From: Sialis fuliginosa
Lineage: Eukaryota > Arthropoda > Insecta > Megaloptera > Sialidae
DNA length: 64,000 nt
Direction of reading: 5' to 3'
Assembly: GCA_961205875.1 (NCBI GenBank)
Contig: OY540812.1
Location: 6,572,001-6,636,000, forward strand
The translations under genes and the position numbers were made by a program. Below the pieces are notes generated by a model. The model made no database searches. It was not told the DNA's origin and saw only the letters and a list, made by a program, of their open reading frames with translations. Shown here piece by piece: positions 47,466-58,842 of the stretch (the first letter of the stretch is position 1; every line of letters begins with the position of its first letter).

Positions 47466-47830
47466 TTTATTTATTTATTCTTGTTTTCATATTTTTTGAT
47501 ATTTTAACAACACAAACAATCAAAGAAGTACAAATTCGACATTGCAAAATCATAAAAAAAAGCTGTCACAGACAATTTGGTTTATTCGGGAAGCGTCATT
47601 TTTACTATTCTTAAGTTGGTAATACGTTCTATGTTTCTGACAGCTTTTTATGATTATACAATGTCGAATTTATACTTTTTTGATTGTATTATTAAAATAT
47701 CAAAAAATACGAAAACAAGAATAATTGATATATTCTATTATGCAGTTATAACATTTCAATATAGTCCATGGGTAACATCAATTCCCGCGCCAACGCTGAT
47801 TGGTCAAGGAGCTAATAAGACTACCTTGTT
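47466..47830. repeat. Family B foldback copy 2
   Basis: The segment 47480-47575 and the segment 47625-47725 are inverted partners ('ttcttgttttcata' ... 'tacgaaaacaagaat'; 'attcgacattg' ... 'caatgtcgaat'), so this copy can form a hairpin of about 95 bp. The right part matches 15223-15480. The 107-codon frame here is not a gene. Confidence 0.7.
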
Positions 47831-48040
47831 TTTATATACGTTGGTATGTCAAAATACAATCAGCTATTGGATACCCACTAAATTTATTGACCATTCGTGA
47901 CCTGTTGAGTTAGTCGGACGTTTTTAAGGGAACATGTTTTATGCAACAGAAATTTAACGAATAATTACAATAATTGTGCAATCCAGTATCAATAACAAGA
48001 ACAATGTGTGAACGGCAACGGCTTGTAAATATTAATTTCT

Positions 48041-48190
48041 ATGTGCCCGCGACCGAAACGCACATAAAGTGTGAGCTACTCCGCCCAAGCGGCGGTCACC
48101 CAGGCGGCCACAAAGAATCCGCTGCTGGCGACATCTCTCGGCGAAGACATGCAAACAACAACAAAGATAGTGTGTGCCGGCTTTTCTAAT
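48041..48190. promoter_or_regulatory. GC-rich intronic island near exon 4
   Basis: About 150 bp, GC-rich, including 'ccgcccaagcggcggtcacc'. Its 3' part carries an octamer-like ATGCAAA (48149) and AACAAAGAT, a Sox/TCF-like core. A 71-codon frame crosses it with no domain recognised. Candidate enhancer; evidence is composition only. Confidence 0.3.
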
Positions 48191-48829
48191 CCGCAAAAGA
48201 GAGACGAGGCACTCCGAACGTGTTAAACAACAATATTCTTGTCACACTCTGTATCGGGTGGTGGTGGTTAACCCACAAAAGGGGCGTTCTTGGATACCTC
48301 GCAGTGTTATTGTTATTATATGAAACACGCCGCGTTTTTGACCAGACCACCCGCGATATGGGATTATATTCATTACGGAACATTTGAATTATGAGGGAGT
48401 TGTAGTTATTATATTGGAGGTCTTCATACTTTCTAATTATCTTCTTCTATGTATATTGATTAATATCTTCATCTATCGTATGTTTTTTATATATAAATAT
48501 CTCGATATGCGTGTAGCTTTTAACGATTTAATTATTATTTAAATAAAAATACTTATTGATTAAGGAAAAGTAGTGTTAGTAATGATGTAAACGTATTAAA
48601 ATTATAATGTTTATATCTAGTATTAATTGAAAGTACTGTACCTTCATACATTCAAATATTAGTGATGTTCTTTGTACAAATATACTTCTTAATATAACAT
48701 TTGAAAAATTACAAAACAAATATAAACGAAAATTTACATATCCATTACTTAATATGTCGTCGATTCTATTTTAACGTGAATATTTACGTTTATATTTACA
48801 TTTTTTTAACTCTGATATCTTAATTTCAG

Positions 48830-49387
48830 GCCGTCGCAAACAACATGCAAGTAAGATGTAAATGTCACGGTATGTCAGGAAGCTGCGAACTGAAGACATG
48901 CTGGAAATCAGCACCAGAGTTCAGAATGGTCGGCAAGATACTAAAAGATCGGTTCCGTTCAGCGATCTTGGTCGATCAATCCAATCTCGGCAACGGAACA
49001 CCTTTGCTATTTTCCAACACAATCCGTGGCACGCGTCGAAGAAGACCCAGACTTCGAAAGAACGGGTCTCTATCAAATCACAGGCCAGGGAAACAGCGGA
49101 AGGTCAAACTACATCGTAAGAAGAATCTGTCTGAAGATTTGCTCTATTACCAAAGATCGCCTAACTTTTGTGATAAGGATGTGAGTATGGACGTCCCGGG
49201 AACTGTTGGTAGACGATGTAACAGGACAAGCATAGGAGGGGACGGTTGTGCCTCTCTGTGTTGCGGGAGGGGTTATAATGTCATTAGACAAAGACAGACT
49301 GAAAGATGTAATTGTAAATTTCATTGGTGTTGTTATGTGGAATGTCAAAATTGTACTGTTGAAGAATGGATCACGGTTTGCAAATAA
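48830..49387 (+). CDS. Wnt10: Wnt10 coding exon 4 (C-terminal domain and stop)
   Basis: Acceptor TTAATTTCAG, phase 0, stop TAA at 49385. Residues 204-388. It starts with the lipid-attachment hairpin RCKCHGMSGSCELKTCW, in which the Ser of CHGMSGS (Ser219) is the site Porcupine acylates in other Wnts. Next is the APEFR..G..L..R helix, a basic linker at 269-301 with about half Arg/Lys, and DLLYYQRSPNFC. It ends with the C-terminal Cys-rich domain: GRRCNRTS, CASLCCGRGYN, RCNCKFHWCCYVEC and a final VCK, the usual Wnt ending. The cysteine framework looks complete. The LYY..SP.FC and FHWCCYV.C blocks again favour Wnt10. Confidence 0.97.
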   Translation, partial: AVANNMQVRCKCHGMSGSCELKTCWKSAPEFRMVGKILKDRFRSAILVDQSNLGNGTPLLFSNTIRGTRRRRPRLRKNGSLSNHRPGKQRKVKLHRKKNLSEDLLYYQRSPNFCDKDVSMDVPGTVGRRCNRTSIGGDGCASLCCGRGYNVIRQRQTERCNCKFHWCCYVECQNCTVEEWITVCK

Positions 49388-49483
49388 ATAACTACTGCTA
49401 TTTATTTTATGTTTTATAAATGTAATTTAACGTATATACTACAACATTCCATCTAAATTGTATTTATGTTGTACCTACCTATA

Positions 49484-50046
49484 CAGGGTGTCTCGTAAAC
49501 ACCTTCAAGAGTTTTCGAGGACATTAAAACAATTACCTTTGTAATAAGCAAAAGAAAAAACCCGGTACAAATGCAGTAAATGTTTTGGTTGTAATTTTTT
49601 TTAACTTGAAGAAAATTCAAAGTATGGTAATCAAAAGTTGTAATAGGTGCAATCTACGAATATCCATAATTTCTGTTCCAGAGACACCCAAACATTCTAT
49701 GTTTATGTTAATTTTTAGGTTTAACTCCTAAGGATCATTTTTTTTTAATTGTTAAGGATGAACATTTTTTTAAATTAGCCAGTCAAAATTTAAAATTTAA
49801 ATTAGTGGGTGCTCCCTGGGGCAGAAATTATGGATTTTCGTAGATTGCGCTCATAACAACTTTTGATCTGAACTAACATTTCCCCAAGTTACACTAAATT
49901 TCAACCAAAAGGCACATGGCTTTTGTGCAGGTCCTTTCTTTTGATCTACTGCTGAAACAGTTCATTTGCGGACATGAGTTTATTAACAAAAAGCGATTAA
50001 TATTTTAATGTCCTCAACAACTTCTGAATGGTTGCGGGACAGCCTG
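49484..50046. mobile_element. MITE with CAGGGTGTC ends in the Wnt10 3' flank
   Basis: 563 bp flanked by TA, from CAGGGTGTCTCGTAAACACC to GTTGCGGGACAGCCTG. The inverted ends continue inward through 'gaggacattaaaa' and 'ttttaatgtcctc', and a second pair 'ccataatttctg' / 'cagaaattatgg' lies inside. ACAGGGTGTC ends are common in insect MITEs. It starts 97 bp past the Wnt10 stop codon, so the 3' UTR probably contains it or ends at it. Confidence 0.8.
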
Positions 50047-52544
50047 TATAATAAATGATATTTTGTATTATTTTCAAAAGTGATTTTAATTTTATTATTA
50101 ATAAATTCCAATTATTATTATATCGAAATAATAATTAATATTGATAAAATTTCAATAAACTATTTTACAAATTGTAAATGTATACTTTTTTCTTGTTAAT
50201 ATAATTCAGCTTTATTTTTATTTTAATGTAAAACGATAAGATAATGTATTAGAATTATTAGTATGTAGAAATGTATTGGTAAAATAATGTTAATCAAAAT
50301 AACGATAATAAAGATTGATTACGCTTATAATATATAACTTATAATATGTTTAAGATATTATAATCATAATTTAAAATAAATAATTAAACTATCAACTTAT
50401 GTAAAAATAGATTTAGCAATAAAAAGGTATAATGTTAAAAAAAACAGTCGTTAATATTAAATCATTTTTGTCTATAATTCATCTGATACATTTTATTATC
50501 ATTTGATACAAAAACAATGTTTTATACAAAAGTATACATATGTATATTGTATATCTTATATATGACAATATTTGATGTAAAATCAGCTATTTATTATTTA
50601 AAATATTAATAAAATGTTTCTAGTATTAAATGTAATATAACTTAACTTTTCCAATTGTTGAATGTACAGCTGAATTTACAAGTATTAATTTATTGACTTA
50701 TTTATTTTTAATTTAATTAATTGTGTTAAGTTATCTATTGTTTATCAATGAAAGACAACATTTAAACTGCATTAGTATTGTTTATATATTTATAAAAGAC
50801 ATTCAATTTATATTTTCCTTTATGACGATATTTAATTGCGTGTACTGATTATACATTTTTTAAATAAATATTATTTTAAAAACTGTGTTGCAATATTTAT
50901 AAACCACTAAAGTTCTACATTATTAATTTAATAATTTATTAACACTTGAGTCGTATTTAGATCTGTACAACGAGACAAGAGACACTTCTTGGTCACGTCC
51001 CTGTCTCGAACTCGAAATCCGATCAAGACGATATCTACTTCATCTACTTAAGTGGTATGTCCTCAGTCCTCACCCACATTAGCGCACGATTGTAGTAAAA
51101 CTTCTTTTGTTTTCATTAATGCGAATTAAAAAAAATAAAGTAAACGATTATTTAATTAATAATCAAATATATTGTAAACGAACATAGCTTATATAAGCAC
51201 GGATCCAGGGGCGTCATGGGGTACATGACCCCCCCCCCCAAAAAAAATTGTCATTTCTCAGACCATAAACCCCTAGTTTCGCGCCTGAACTTATATCTAT
51301 CCTTCTATTATATTCTACCTATAAGAATTTGGGATTTTCACATTTCATTTAAAATCAACTTTTCTCGAAAAATTAAATATTAAAGATTTAAAAAATATCA
51401 ATATCTATTATTTAAAATCATAGGTATGTACGTCAAAATTAATATACATTCAAGTATATTTATTTTCAATAGTCAACATGCGTAAAGTATAAGTAGGTAA
51501 GTAAGTATAAAAAGACAACCTATTCTATCATACATATATATAACATAAAACCTTTAATCATGGTCAAATGGCTCTTAAGATATTTTTGTGTAACTGAGAA
51601 GGATAATTGTTACAAAATTACCTATTGTGAAGCATTCTTTGCAGTAGGTACAAAATAACAACATTTAATCCTGTAAATGATCCTTTAAATAACAACTACA
51701 CAACGGTTCTATTGAAGAAAAAAAAACTAGATATATTAAGCATGGATATATACTTATGTAGATGCTAATCTCTTTAAGTCGTCTTATGAAGAATATACCT
51801 TTCAGCATGTATATTAGCGTGTTTTTGCTTCATCTATGCATGTATTTCACAGGTAAGTGTGTTTGTGTAAGTAAAAAGTACCCGAACAGCGTTCAAAAGA
51901 GATTTTATACAACGTTAACTTCGTAAGTATCTACTTGTAACGAAAGTTACTGAGTAAGGGTTTTTTAAAGTACTTAATTTGGTTTTATTATCTTTGCATG
52001 TTAGATGCAATTTACTAAAACTGTTAATCTGGATATATCTAACAATGAGCTTATTATTATTTAACTAGAGTTACTTCTGACTTTGGTATAAAATTATAAT
52101 AAAATATAAACAATTTAATAAAAATTGAGATAAAAATCTAGTACCCAAATAAAATAAATTAAATTGCAATCAAATTAAAGATGCAACCAAGTTGAAGCAA
52201 GTTTTTTCAGAACAATGGTTTAACGTAACTTCCAAACCTCCTTAATTCTATAACTCACTGTAAATTTTAAACGTATTACTTTTCGTTAAAATGTATTAAA
52301 TCTGATAATTTTCATCGGAAATTTGAATATGATACTTTTAGAAAGAAAATTAAAACGTGCTAGTCTTCGTCGAAATTGAGTTAAAATAGTCGTTATACCT
52401 GGGGAATAATAAAAACATAATACAGCATATTACTGAAAAACTATATGAACATTTTAAGCTCTCATGACTGCAGAGGTTACTACAGACCGTATATTCAATT
52501 TTTCTCATCAAATATACAATAAATCTAATTTTATGACCGACAAG

Positions 52545-52840
52545 ACATTTGTCCAGCTGCGTCCCGTCCGTATTAATTACGTGAACATATAAATATAAAT
52601 AAATCGGCAGTAAATCACGCAGTCGGCCGTGCTTATGACGGCAACAAATCGCCGATGTTCCCGTGTTCCGATGTGGATCTCGGCCGGCGGTGTTTGTTGT
52701 CGATGCGACATTGTTTTTGCGCTCGTAAACAAAACCGTTTCCGTAAATAGAGAATCGCCGCGCGTTGGACGCACGCACGCTCTCGCGTATGCATTATGCA
52801 TGCGAGTACGTGCGAGCTCGATGGCCTGTCATGTTGGTAA
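52545..52840. promoter_or_regulatory. GC-rich island between Wnt10 and ninaC
   Basis: About 300 bp of CpG-containing DNA with TAATTACGTG (52574), GTAAACA (forkhead core, 52725), ggccggcggtg and the palindromic TATGCATTATGCATGCGAG near 52789. Frames of 74-142 codons cross it on both strands, but none resembles a family and they run out into AT-rich DNA. A shared enhancer, a non-coding RNA promoter or an unknown exon is possible. Confidence 0.35.
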
Positions 52841-54423
52841 TTGTAAAAAATATGTGATTGTGATTTTTTTTTAGAATTGGCTGGGATTGCGTTTTAATCG
52901 AGTGTATGCTGTACCAAAATTTTCCATTCTTTCATTTATCGCCATAGATAGATATAATATTACTGGAGTGGATAATTCAATGTTAAAAACCTCTCCCACG
53001 AACGTACCGAAACGTCTTTGTGTAGTGGGCTCTGATTGGTTGTACTAAAAATAGTGGATACACATTAGAAACAACATTGTTACCAGTGTACTCCGCAAAA
53101 ATTGCTCCGCAGGGTCAATGGCGTATCATTTAAATTTTTAAATTAATATTGCTATTAAAAGTATTGCAGTGATAATTCATTAACAGAGAAACGTTTATTT
53201 GACTATATACTTATAGAACCATTAACTATTTTTTACGGTAATGTAAAGCATATTTGCATATTATGAATTTTCAACCGACGTAGAAAATTGACGTTAAAAT
53301 GTTGAATTTTATAAATAAATAAATATTTAAAACGCTTATAAGTTTTGACGCATTGCATTTACACCTATAACTCTCTGAACCAATTTTATAGAGAATTAAA
53401 TTTCGTACAAAATTACTATTTAACTTGGTTTTACAGAAACAATAGTTTAACCGCGAGAAGCTGTTTAACGTACAATTTAAAAAATTAATCACTTTGAATG
53501 CCTGTAACTTTTGATAGGTTGAATTGAAAGACATGACTTTGTAGACACTTTTGTATAGAATTTTATCTTCTACAAAATACTTACTTTAGTACTAAAGAAT
53601 CATTTTCCCATGTAATTTAAATGGGAAAAGGGACACTCCACCCCCTTGCAGCACCTCTTAAAATTGAACGATAAGGTAGTCCTTCGGCGAGGATTTATTT
53701 TATATTAAAAACTAACGTATAATTTACATATACATTGAAAATGAGATTTGAAAAATATATAATGTACTAATTTGTTCGTTATGGATCAATAAATTTTCCT
53801 AATAATTTAATAGAAGAAGGAAAAATGCTGTATACATTGTGGTTATAACTCCAGTAATATTATATCACTATTTTTTCGTAAATATACTGTATACTGTATA
53901 TAAAATATTACCTTGTACGAAGTAAATAGGTACTTTAATATAAAAGTTATAAACTGATAAAATACTCACGTATTAATTCCAACCTAACCTCACCGTGTCG
54001 GTGTTTCAGTGTATTGTCACGAAGAGACTTATGTATTTAATAAAAATAAGCATGGATCGTACTTAAAGTTAAACATGAAGCAACAAGTAAAGTCAATGTT
54101 GACATCGGTGTTATTGTAGAGAGACTATATTTGACTTTTGCTATTTGTCATTCAGTAAACACTGCGTGCCCTTTACAAAACTGTACACCTAAAACACCGA
54201 ACATTGCGTGTTTTTCTTCCAACCAATCACTTGTCAATTGTTGACATTACGTTCTAGACAGAGCCGTATTTATGATATAAAGCACCTCTGCATGACGATC
54301 TTTATTTTACTATAAATAAATACATGAAAATATTTTCAAAAGCATACCTTGAATTTAACAAGTACTTCACATTTAAAAATTGCTTGAAGTACTTTTTTAT
54401 CATTCTTGAATTTCAAGTACAAT

Positions 54424-54754
54424 CAGTGGCGTAGATAGGGGGGGGATTAAGATGATCAATCACCCCCCATGAGACATTTTTTTAAACTCCTCTAGTATGA
54501 ACAAAATAATACAAGTAAATAGGGAAAATTTGGTAAATTAAGAGTAAAAAAAGGTCTTTAGTTATTTTTCAATTTTGTATGACTTTTTTTTAGTAATAAG
54601 AAGAAGTAGACTAAATACAGTTTATATGATCAAAAAAAAAAAAAAGGTCATTCAATTCAAAATTACAATAATAATTTTTTTATTTCGCATATTTTAGAGG
54701 CCCCTCAGCCACCACTCATATCCCCCCCATCGCAAAAAGCTATCTACGCCACTG
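54424..54754. mobile_element. hAT-type MITE, AGTACAAT duplication
   Basis: 331 bp from CAGTGGCGTAGATAGGGGGG to AGCTATCTACGCCACTG. Flanked by perfect 8-bp duplications AGTACAAT at 54416-54423 and 54755-54762. Non-coding. Confidence 0.93.
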
Positions 54755-55209
54755 AGTACAATATAGGTATTCAAAACTCTATTAAGTATAATATCAAACA
54801 TAATATTCCTAAATAGAACCCTGGTGTGGGACTTCACAACACAGTTAATATTATTTTTATTATAATCGAAGTGAAATCGTTTGTCATATGTATGTATGTG
54901 TATACTGTTCTTAAATATTAATGTCTTATTTGCTATGAAAAATTAAAATGCACAGATATTACATCTAAGACGAAACCGTAAAAGGATTTATTTTATGATG
55001 ACGACCTTTTGAACTTTATTTAATCAAATGTGCATATTTTAGTTGTATTTGAATTACACTTTATCGTTCGTCTAATATCAAATATGTACATTTGTTTTCA
55101 GTTATTAAACCAACTGATGTTTATATTGTTGGAATTACGTAGAGGAATATAGTGTTTATACTTAAATTATACGTTAATTTCATAGTAAATCACCTTATTT
55201 AATAATACC

Positions 55210-55220
55210 TAATCAGATTA
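55210..55220. promoter_or_regulatory. Photoreceptor RCSI/P3-type motif upstream of ninaC
   Basis: TAATCAGATTA fits the palindromic rhodopsin core sequence I pattern TAATYNRATTA, known in Drosophila to bind paired-type homeodomain proteins at photoreceptor promoters. It lies about 440 bp before the donor of the inferred ninaC leader exon. In DNA this AT-rich the motif is expected by chance about once per 15-20 kb, so position is the main argument. Confidence 0.4.
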
Positions 55221-55550
55221 TTCAATTTTCTTAAATTATACATAGTATATAAATTTATCATGTTTGACCATGAATTTTAAATCGTACAATCTTCGAAACA
55301 ACTATCAATAAATATTCAACAATATATTGTGTTAAATAATTAATAATAATAATAATTAATAAATAATTATTTATAATCAAATCGCAAAATATTATAATCA
55401 CGTTTATAGAATCAACTAGATTTTAGTATAGAAAAAAACGCGGCACATATATATTATCTTGTAAATGCTACTTACACATATACATCTATCAGCTGACCCT
55501 TTAATACATTATGTTTATATTGACAGTCGCTAATCGGCCTAACGTTGAAG

Positions 55551-55660
55551 CCCTTGCAGTTATGGTGCTTCATCGCAGCGTGCGAACCGATGCGACTAGG
55601 TCACAGCACACTTACAATTAGTTGTTGACGAGCGTTGTACAAAGCACTCTAGACGTACAG
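55551..55660 (+). other. ninaC: Inferred ninaC 5' UTR exon (5' end unmapped)
   Basis: A GC-richer patch ends in ACGTACAG/GTAAGTAC at 55660/55661, an ideal splice donor. The first coding exon has its own acceptor (TGTTTTCCAG at 56260-56269) only four bases before its ATG, so an upstream non-coding exon is required. This is the best candidate. A 19-codon upstream frame starts at 55562. The transcription start is not determinable; the left coordinate is approximate. Confidence 0.5.
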
Positions 55661-56273
55661 GTAAGTACACCTAACTGCTAATGATTATTTTATATAGTCT
55701 TAATTAAAATTTATAGTCTGTCGTATTAACATGTATAATAGTATTTTAATTAAAATAATTTTCACAATTTTCCAAACCAGTATATTGGCTAAATAGGAAT
55801 ATTTCTAGACAATTTTATCTTATATACCAGTCAAATTAGATCGATTTTTTATCTAAAATAGAAAAAAAATAGAATGAATGAAACCCACTAAAATCGATAG
55901 CTAGGTAGAATACATTTTTGTAAATGATTTTCTCTTCTAAAGATACAAAATTTATGATTGAACAAAATTCAAAATGAATTTAAAAAGTGAATATTTTTTG
56001 TTTTTTTTTTTGAGTTGACAAAAATCGCGGAATTTCACGTACTAAAGTTACAAAGCTGCAATCGCGAAGCACAGAAACATTACGAAATGTTTTTATGTGT
56101 TTACAATAATGCCCTTTTATAAGGGCAGTACACAATTTTTTTTCTCTCTAACACCCGAAAAGGTTAACTACTCATCTGTTCGAGCCCCTCCTAAAAATCC
56201 CCCCCTTGAATAAAATCCTGGGTACGCCCATGAACAAAGTCAATAATTTATTTGATCAATGTTTTCCAGAACA

Positions 56274-56573
56274 ATGCCATCCCCTTTCATGACCGCGCTG
56301 GCGGGTTTTCCTGAGCCTGGAAACAGGTACGAGCTGAAAGATGTGATAGGCGAAGGAGTATGCGGTAAAGTGTTCCTAGCCGTGGACACCAAGTCGGACA
56401 CTGGACGCAAGGTCGCTATCAAAGTGATACCGCTCAATCCCGACTCCGAAATTCAAGCTGCTGAAGAATTTCACATTTTCAAGACAATGGCCGATCATCC
56501 CAACCTTCCAGACTTCTACGAAGCCTTTCGTAAACGCGGAGCAGATGGAGATGAAATCTGGTTTGTTTTAGAA
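56274..56573 (+). CDS. ninaC: ninaC coding exon 1 (kinase N-lobe)
   Basis: NINAC is a photoreceptor protein joining a Ser/Thr kinase to a class III myosin. In flies it works in the rhabdomere, binding calmodulin and shaping response termination. This exon gives residues 1-100 from ATG 56274, chosen because it is the first in-frame ATG after the acceptor at 56269. It contains the glycine loop GEGVCGKV (26-33), the VAIK lysine (K50), the E-rich helix EEFHIFKTMADHPNLPDFYE, and DEIWFVLE at the hinge, which matches fly NINAC closely (HPNLP.FY, DEIWFV.E). Ends at GAA/GTAAGT in phase 0. Reading through the donor gives a longer frame with no homology. Confidence 0.93.
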
Positions 56574-56644
56574 GTAAGTTTTTTTTATTTGTTTGTAGAA
56601 TTGATTCTATTAAAAAAAAGTTTTAAAAAAAACATTTCTATTTT

Positions 56645-56960
56645 TAACCGACTTCAAAAAGTAGGAAAATTCTCAATTCGTCTACATATATTTCTTACGT
56701 ATGTTCGGGTATAACTACAACAAATGTGTACCGATTTAGACGATTTTTGTTTGAAAGAATATACTCCTGATTTAACTCCCATATGATTTTTTTCAAAATC
56801 TGACCACGGACTTCAAAAAAGGAGGGGATTTTCAATTTTTCTGTATATCTTTTTTATGTATTTTCGGGCATTACTCCGACAATAAATAAGCACTTACTAT
56901 ACTTTCGAGGTGATCCAATATAAATTTCATCAGAATCTAACCGTGGACTTATGTACGTCA
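56645..56960. repeat. Retroposon repeat related to 37077-37420
   Basis: Starts 'accgacttcaaaaagtagg', has 'attctcaattcgtct' and 'cattactccgacaa', and repeats the 'gacttcaaaaaaggagg' unit. Two sub-units as in the 37-kb copy. Located 70 bp past a ninaC splice donor. Confidence 0.65.
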
Positions 56961-57178
56961 CTCAAAAAAGAAAAAAGAAAAAACTTAAAAAAAAATAAAA
57001 TCGATTTGAAAAAAAAACTAAAAACACCGAAAATATATAATAATTTAATTTAACAATTTTTGAAGTGACTTTATAAGAAGTTTAATTTTAGTTAAATTAA
57101 ATTTTCTTTTAAGTCGATTTTTTTTTAAATTTATTTAAGTCCTTCGTGAAATGTATACAATAATAATATTAAATACAG

Positions 57179-57606
57179 CAGCGATTCTCAGCCTGTTGGA
57201 CGGGCCCCCTAGGGGGCGTGATAAAATTAAATGTGGGGCGAGCATATCGAGAAAAAATATTATTTAATTTACTGAAAGAAAAGCAATAAAATACATTCTG
57301 ACATAATAAAAAATAAAATACATGTTTACATTTACACTGATATAATACACTTATAAATAGGATTGTATCAGAACTGCACAATGTATTTAATAATTAACTT
57401 ATCAATATTAAATTAAAAACAAGATTAACAATTACTCCTGGGCTTGTCTTATAGAGCAATATTTTTCGAAAGAAAATAGAATTCAATTAAATAGAAACTT
57501 ATCTTACAATTACAGCACGATTTCAGTGAAAATTATTGTATGGGGGGGGGGATGAGAATTGTGATTGAAAATTGGGTCGCAAATACTAAAAAGTTGAAAA
57601 ACGCTG
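57179..57606. mobile_element. hAT-type MITE, AAATACAR duplication
   Basis: 428 bp with ends CAGCGATTCTCAGCCTG and AAAAGTTGAAAAACGCTG, flanked by AAATACAG and AAATACAA (7 of 8). Contains 'gggccccctagggggcgtg'. Ends of this 'CAG.G.TTCTCA' type are widespread hAT relics. Confidence 0.75.
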
Positions 57607-58240
57607 AAATACAACAAATATAATTTATTAGCAAATATTTTCATACATATTTCATATTTAAATGTATTCGTTTATTTGAGGTTCGACTGTATATATGTAG
57701 TAGAATACATTACCCATAATTTATGTGAATTAACATTATCGCACATTTTCGTTGTAATCGTTGTTACAAATAATTCAATATCATGTCTAATAAATAAATG
57801 ATTTTCCTTTTAAAAACACTCAATATTTTATAGAGAGCATTAAATAATCGTGGCGTCAATGTAGGTCTTAATGGATTTGGCTTTTACCATCGCAATAAAT
57901 AACTTCAGATCTGTATAAGTAAACATATATATCTTATAAACTCAGAAGCATCAGCTGCTTTAATTGTACCAGTACAAGGAAACCGAATCTACATTTAGGT
58001 TCTCGTGTACTATAAATTTATCGTGCATGTCTATTAATTTCTTAATGTTTTTATTTGAAATCAAATAAATGTGCTTGAGTATTATTTACGACAGGATATA
58101 TTCTTGAAGTACATGTTTAATAAATTTATAATCGATTTTTTAGTTGAAATGTTCACAGAATGCATCAGTATGGTAGGTAATATTACTTCTCTAAATATGT
58201 TGTTTATTTAAAAACAATTTTGCATGATAATTGGTAACAA

Positions 58241-58842
58241 GGCAGTATTGCGGTATGGCACCTAAAATTTTAAGCTTATTTCAAGATTTTGTTCGTATTA
58301 AAATAAAATATAATCCTTTCAGTCTTTTTATATGTTTTTATTTGTATCTTAAATTATACAAAAATATTTTTTTTTAATAAATTTTATTATACTTGTTTGT
58401 GTTTTTGGAGGTCAAAGTGTAATTTAAAAGAAATAAATCAAATATATTTTTATTTTATAGATTTGTCCATATTGTATTACCTAGAATCAGGCATTTATAT
58501 TAATAAAAAAAAAAATTCGTTGTAAATCGAGAAAAAAATAAGAAATTATTAATAAAAATAAATAATTTTAGGTAATACATAACTATTAGTGTGTAGAACA
58601 ACGTGTTAAAATTATAGCCCAATCGGTTAATCAGAATTTTGTTTCTGCTTCCCACCAACCAAAAAAAAATAGTTTTGAGAAAACGCGTTAAAAATTTAGT
58701 ACACTAAATCTTCTATATGCTATAACTTCGTAAATACTTATAATTTCGGTCTTCAATTTTCACAGTATACTCTCAATATATTTTTCTTTCAAAACATGTA
58801 AAAAAAATCGAAAATTTTAAATCCTCACACCGCAATACTGCC
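58241..58842. mobile_element. MITE with GGCAGTATTGCGGT ends
   Basis: About 602 bp bounded by GGCAGTATTGCGGTATG and CACACCGCAATACTGCC. An internal inverted pair ('gtattacctagaatc' and 'tttaggtaatac') also occurs. Non-coding; target duplication unclear. Confidence 0.65.

Larger units (their letters stand above)
45864..48829 (+). other. Wnt10 intron 3
   Basis: 3.0 kb. It holds a retroposon repeat (45903-46165), a fragment of repeat family F (46296-46330), a TA microsatellite, a broken family A MITE, a foldback copy of family B, and a GC-rich island (48041-48190). The rest, including 46331-47141 and 48191-48829, is AT-rich with no feature recognised. Confidence 0.8.
49388..55550. other. Wnt10-ninaC intergenic region
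   Basis: About 6 kb between the two genes, which share orientation. Candidate Wnt10 poly(A) signals are AATAAA at 49383 (overlapping the stop codon, too close to be likely), 50154 and 50305. Bounded items are listed separately: a MITE at 49484, a GC island at 52545 and a hAT MITE at 54424. 51195-51290 holds a poly-C transposon fragment related to 36912-37028. 53376-53640 resembles arms of the foldback at 4464. Other parts (50047-51190, 51291-52544, 52841-53375, 53641-54415, 54763-55200) are AT-rich with no gene recognised. Confidence 0.7.

Noticed and set aside
47577..47900. 107-codon + frame in Wnt10 intron 3
   Set aside because: Inside repeat family B, also present at 15.2 kb with a broken frame.
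52350..52778. 142-codon - strand frame
   Set aside because: Its first half exists only because of the GC island, its second half reads AT-rich DNA, and no family resemblance was seen; frames overlap on both strands.
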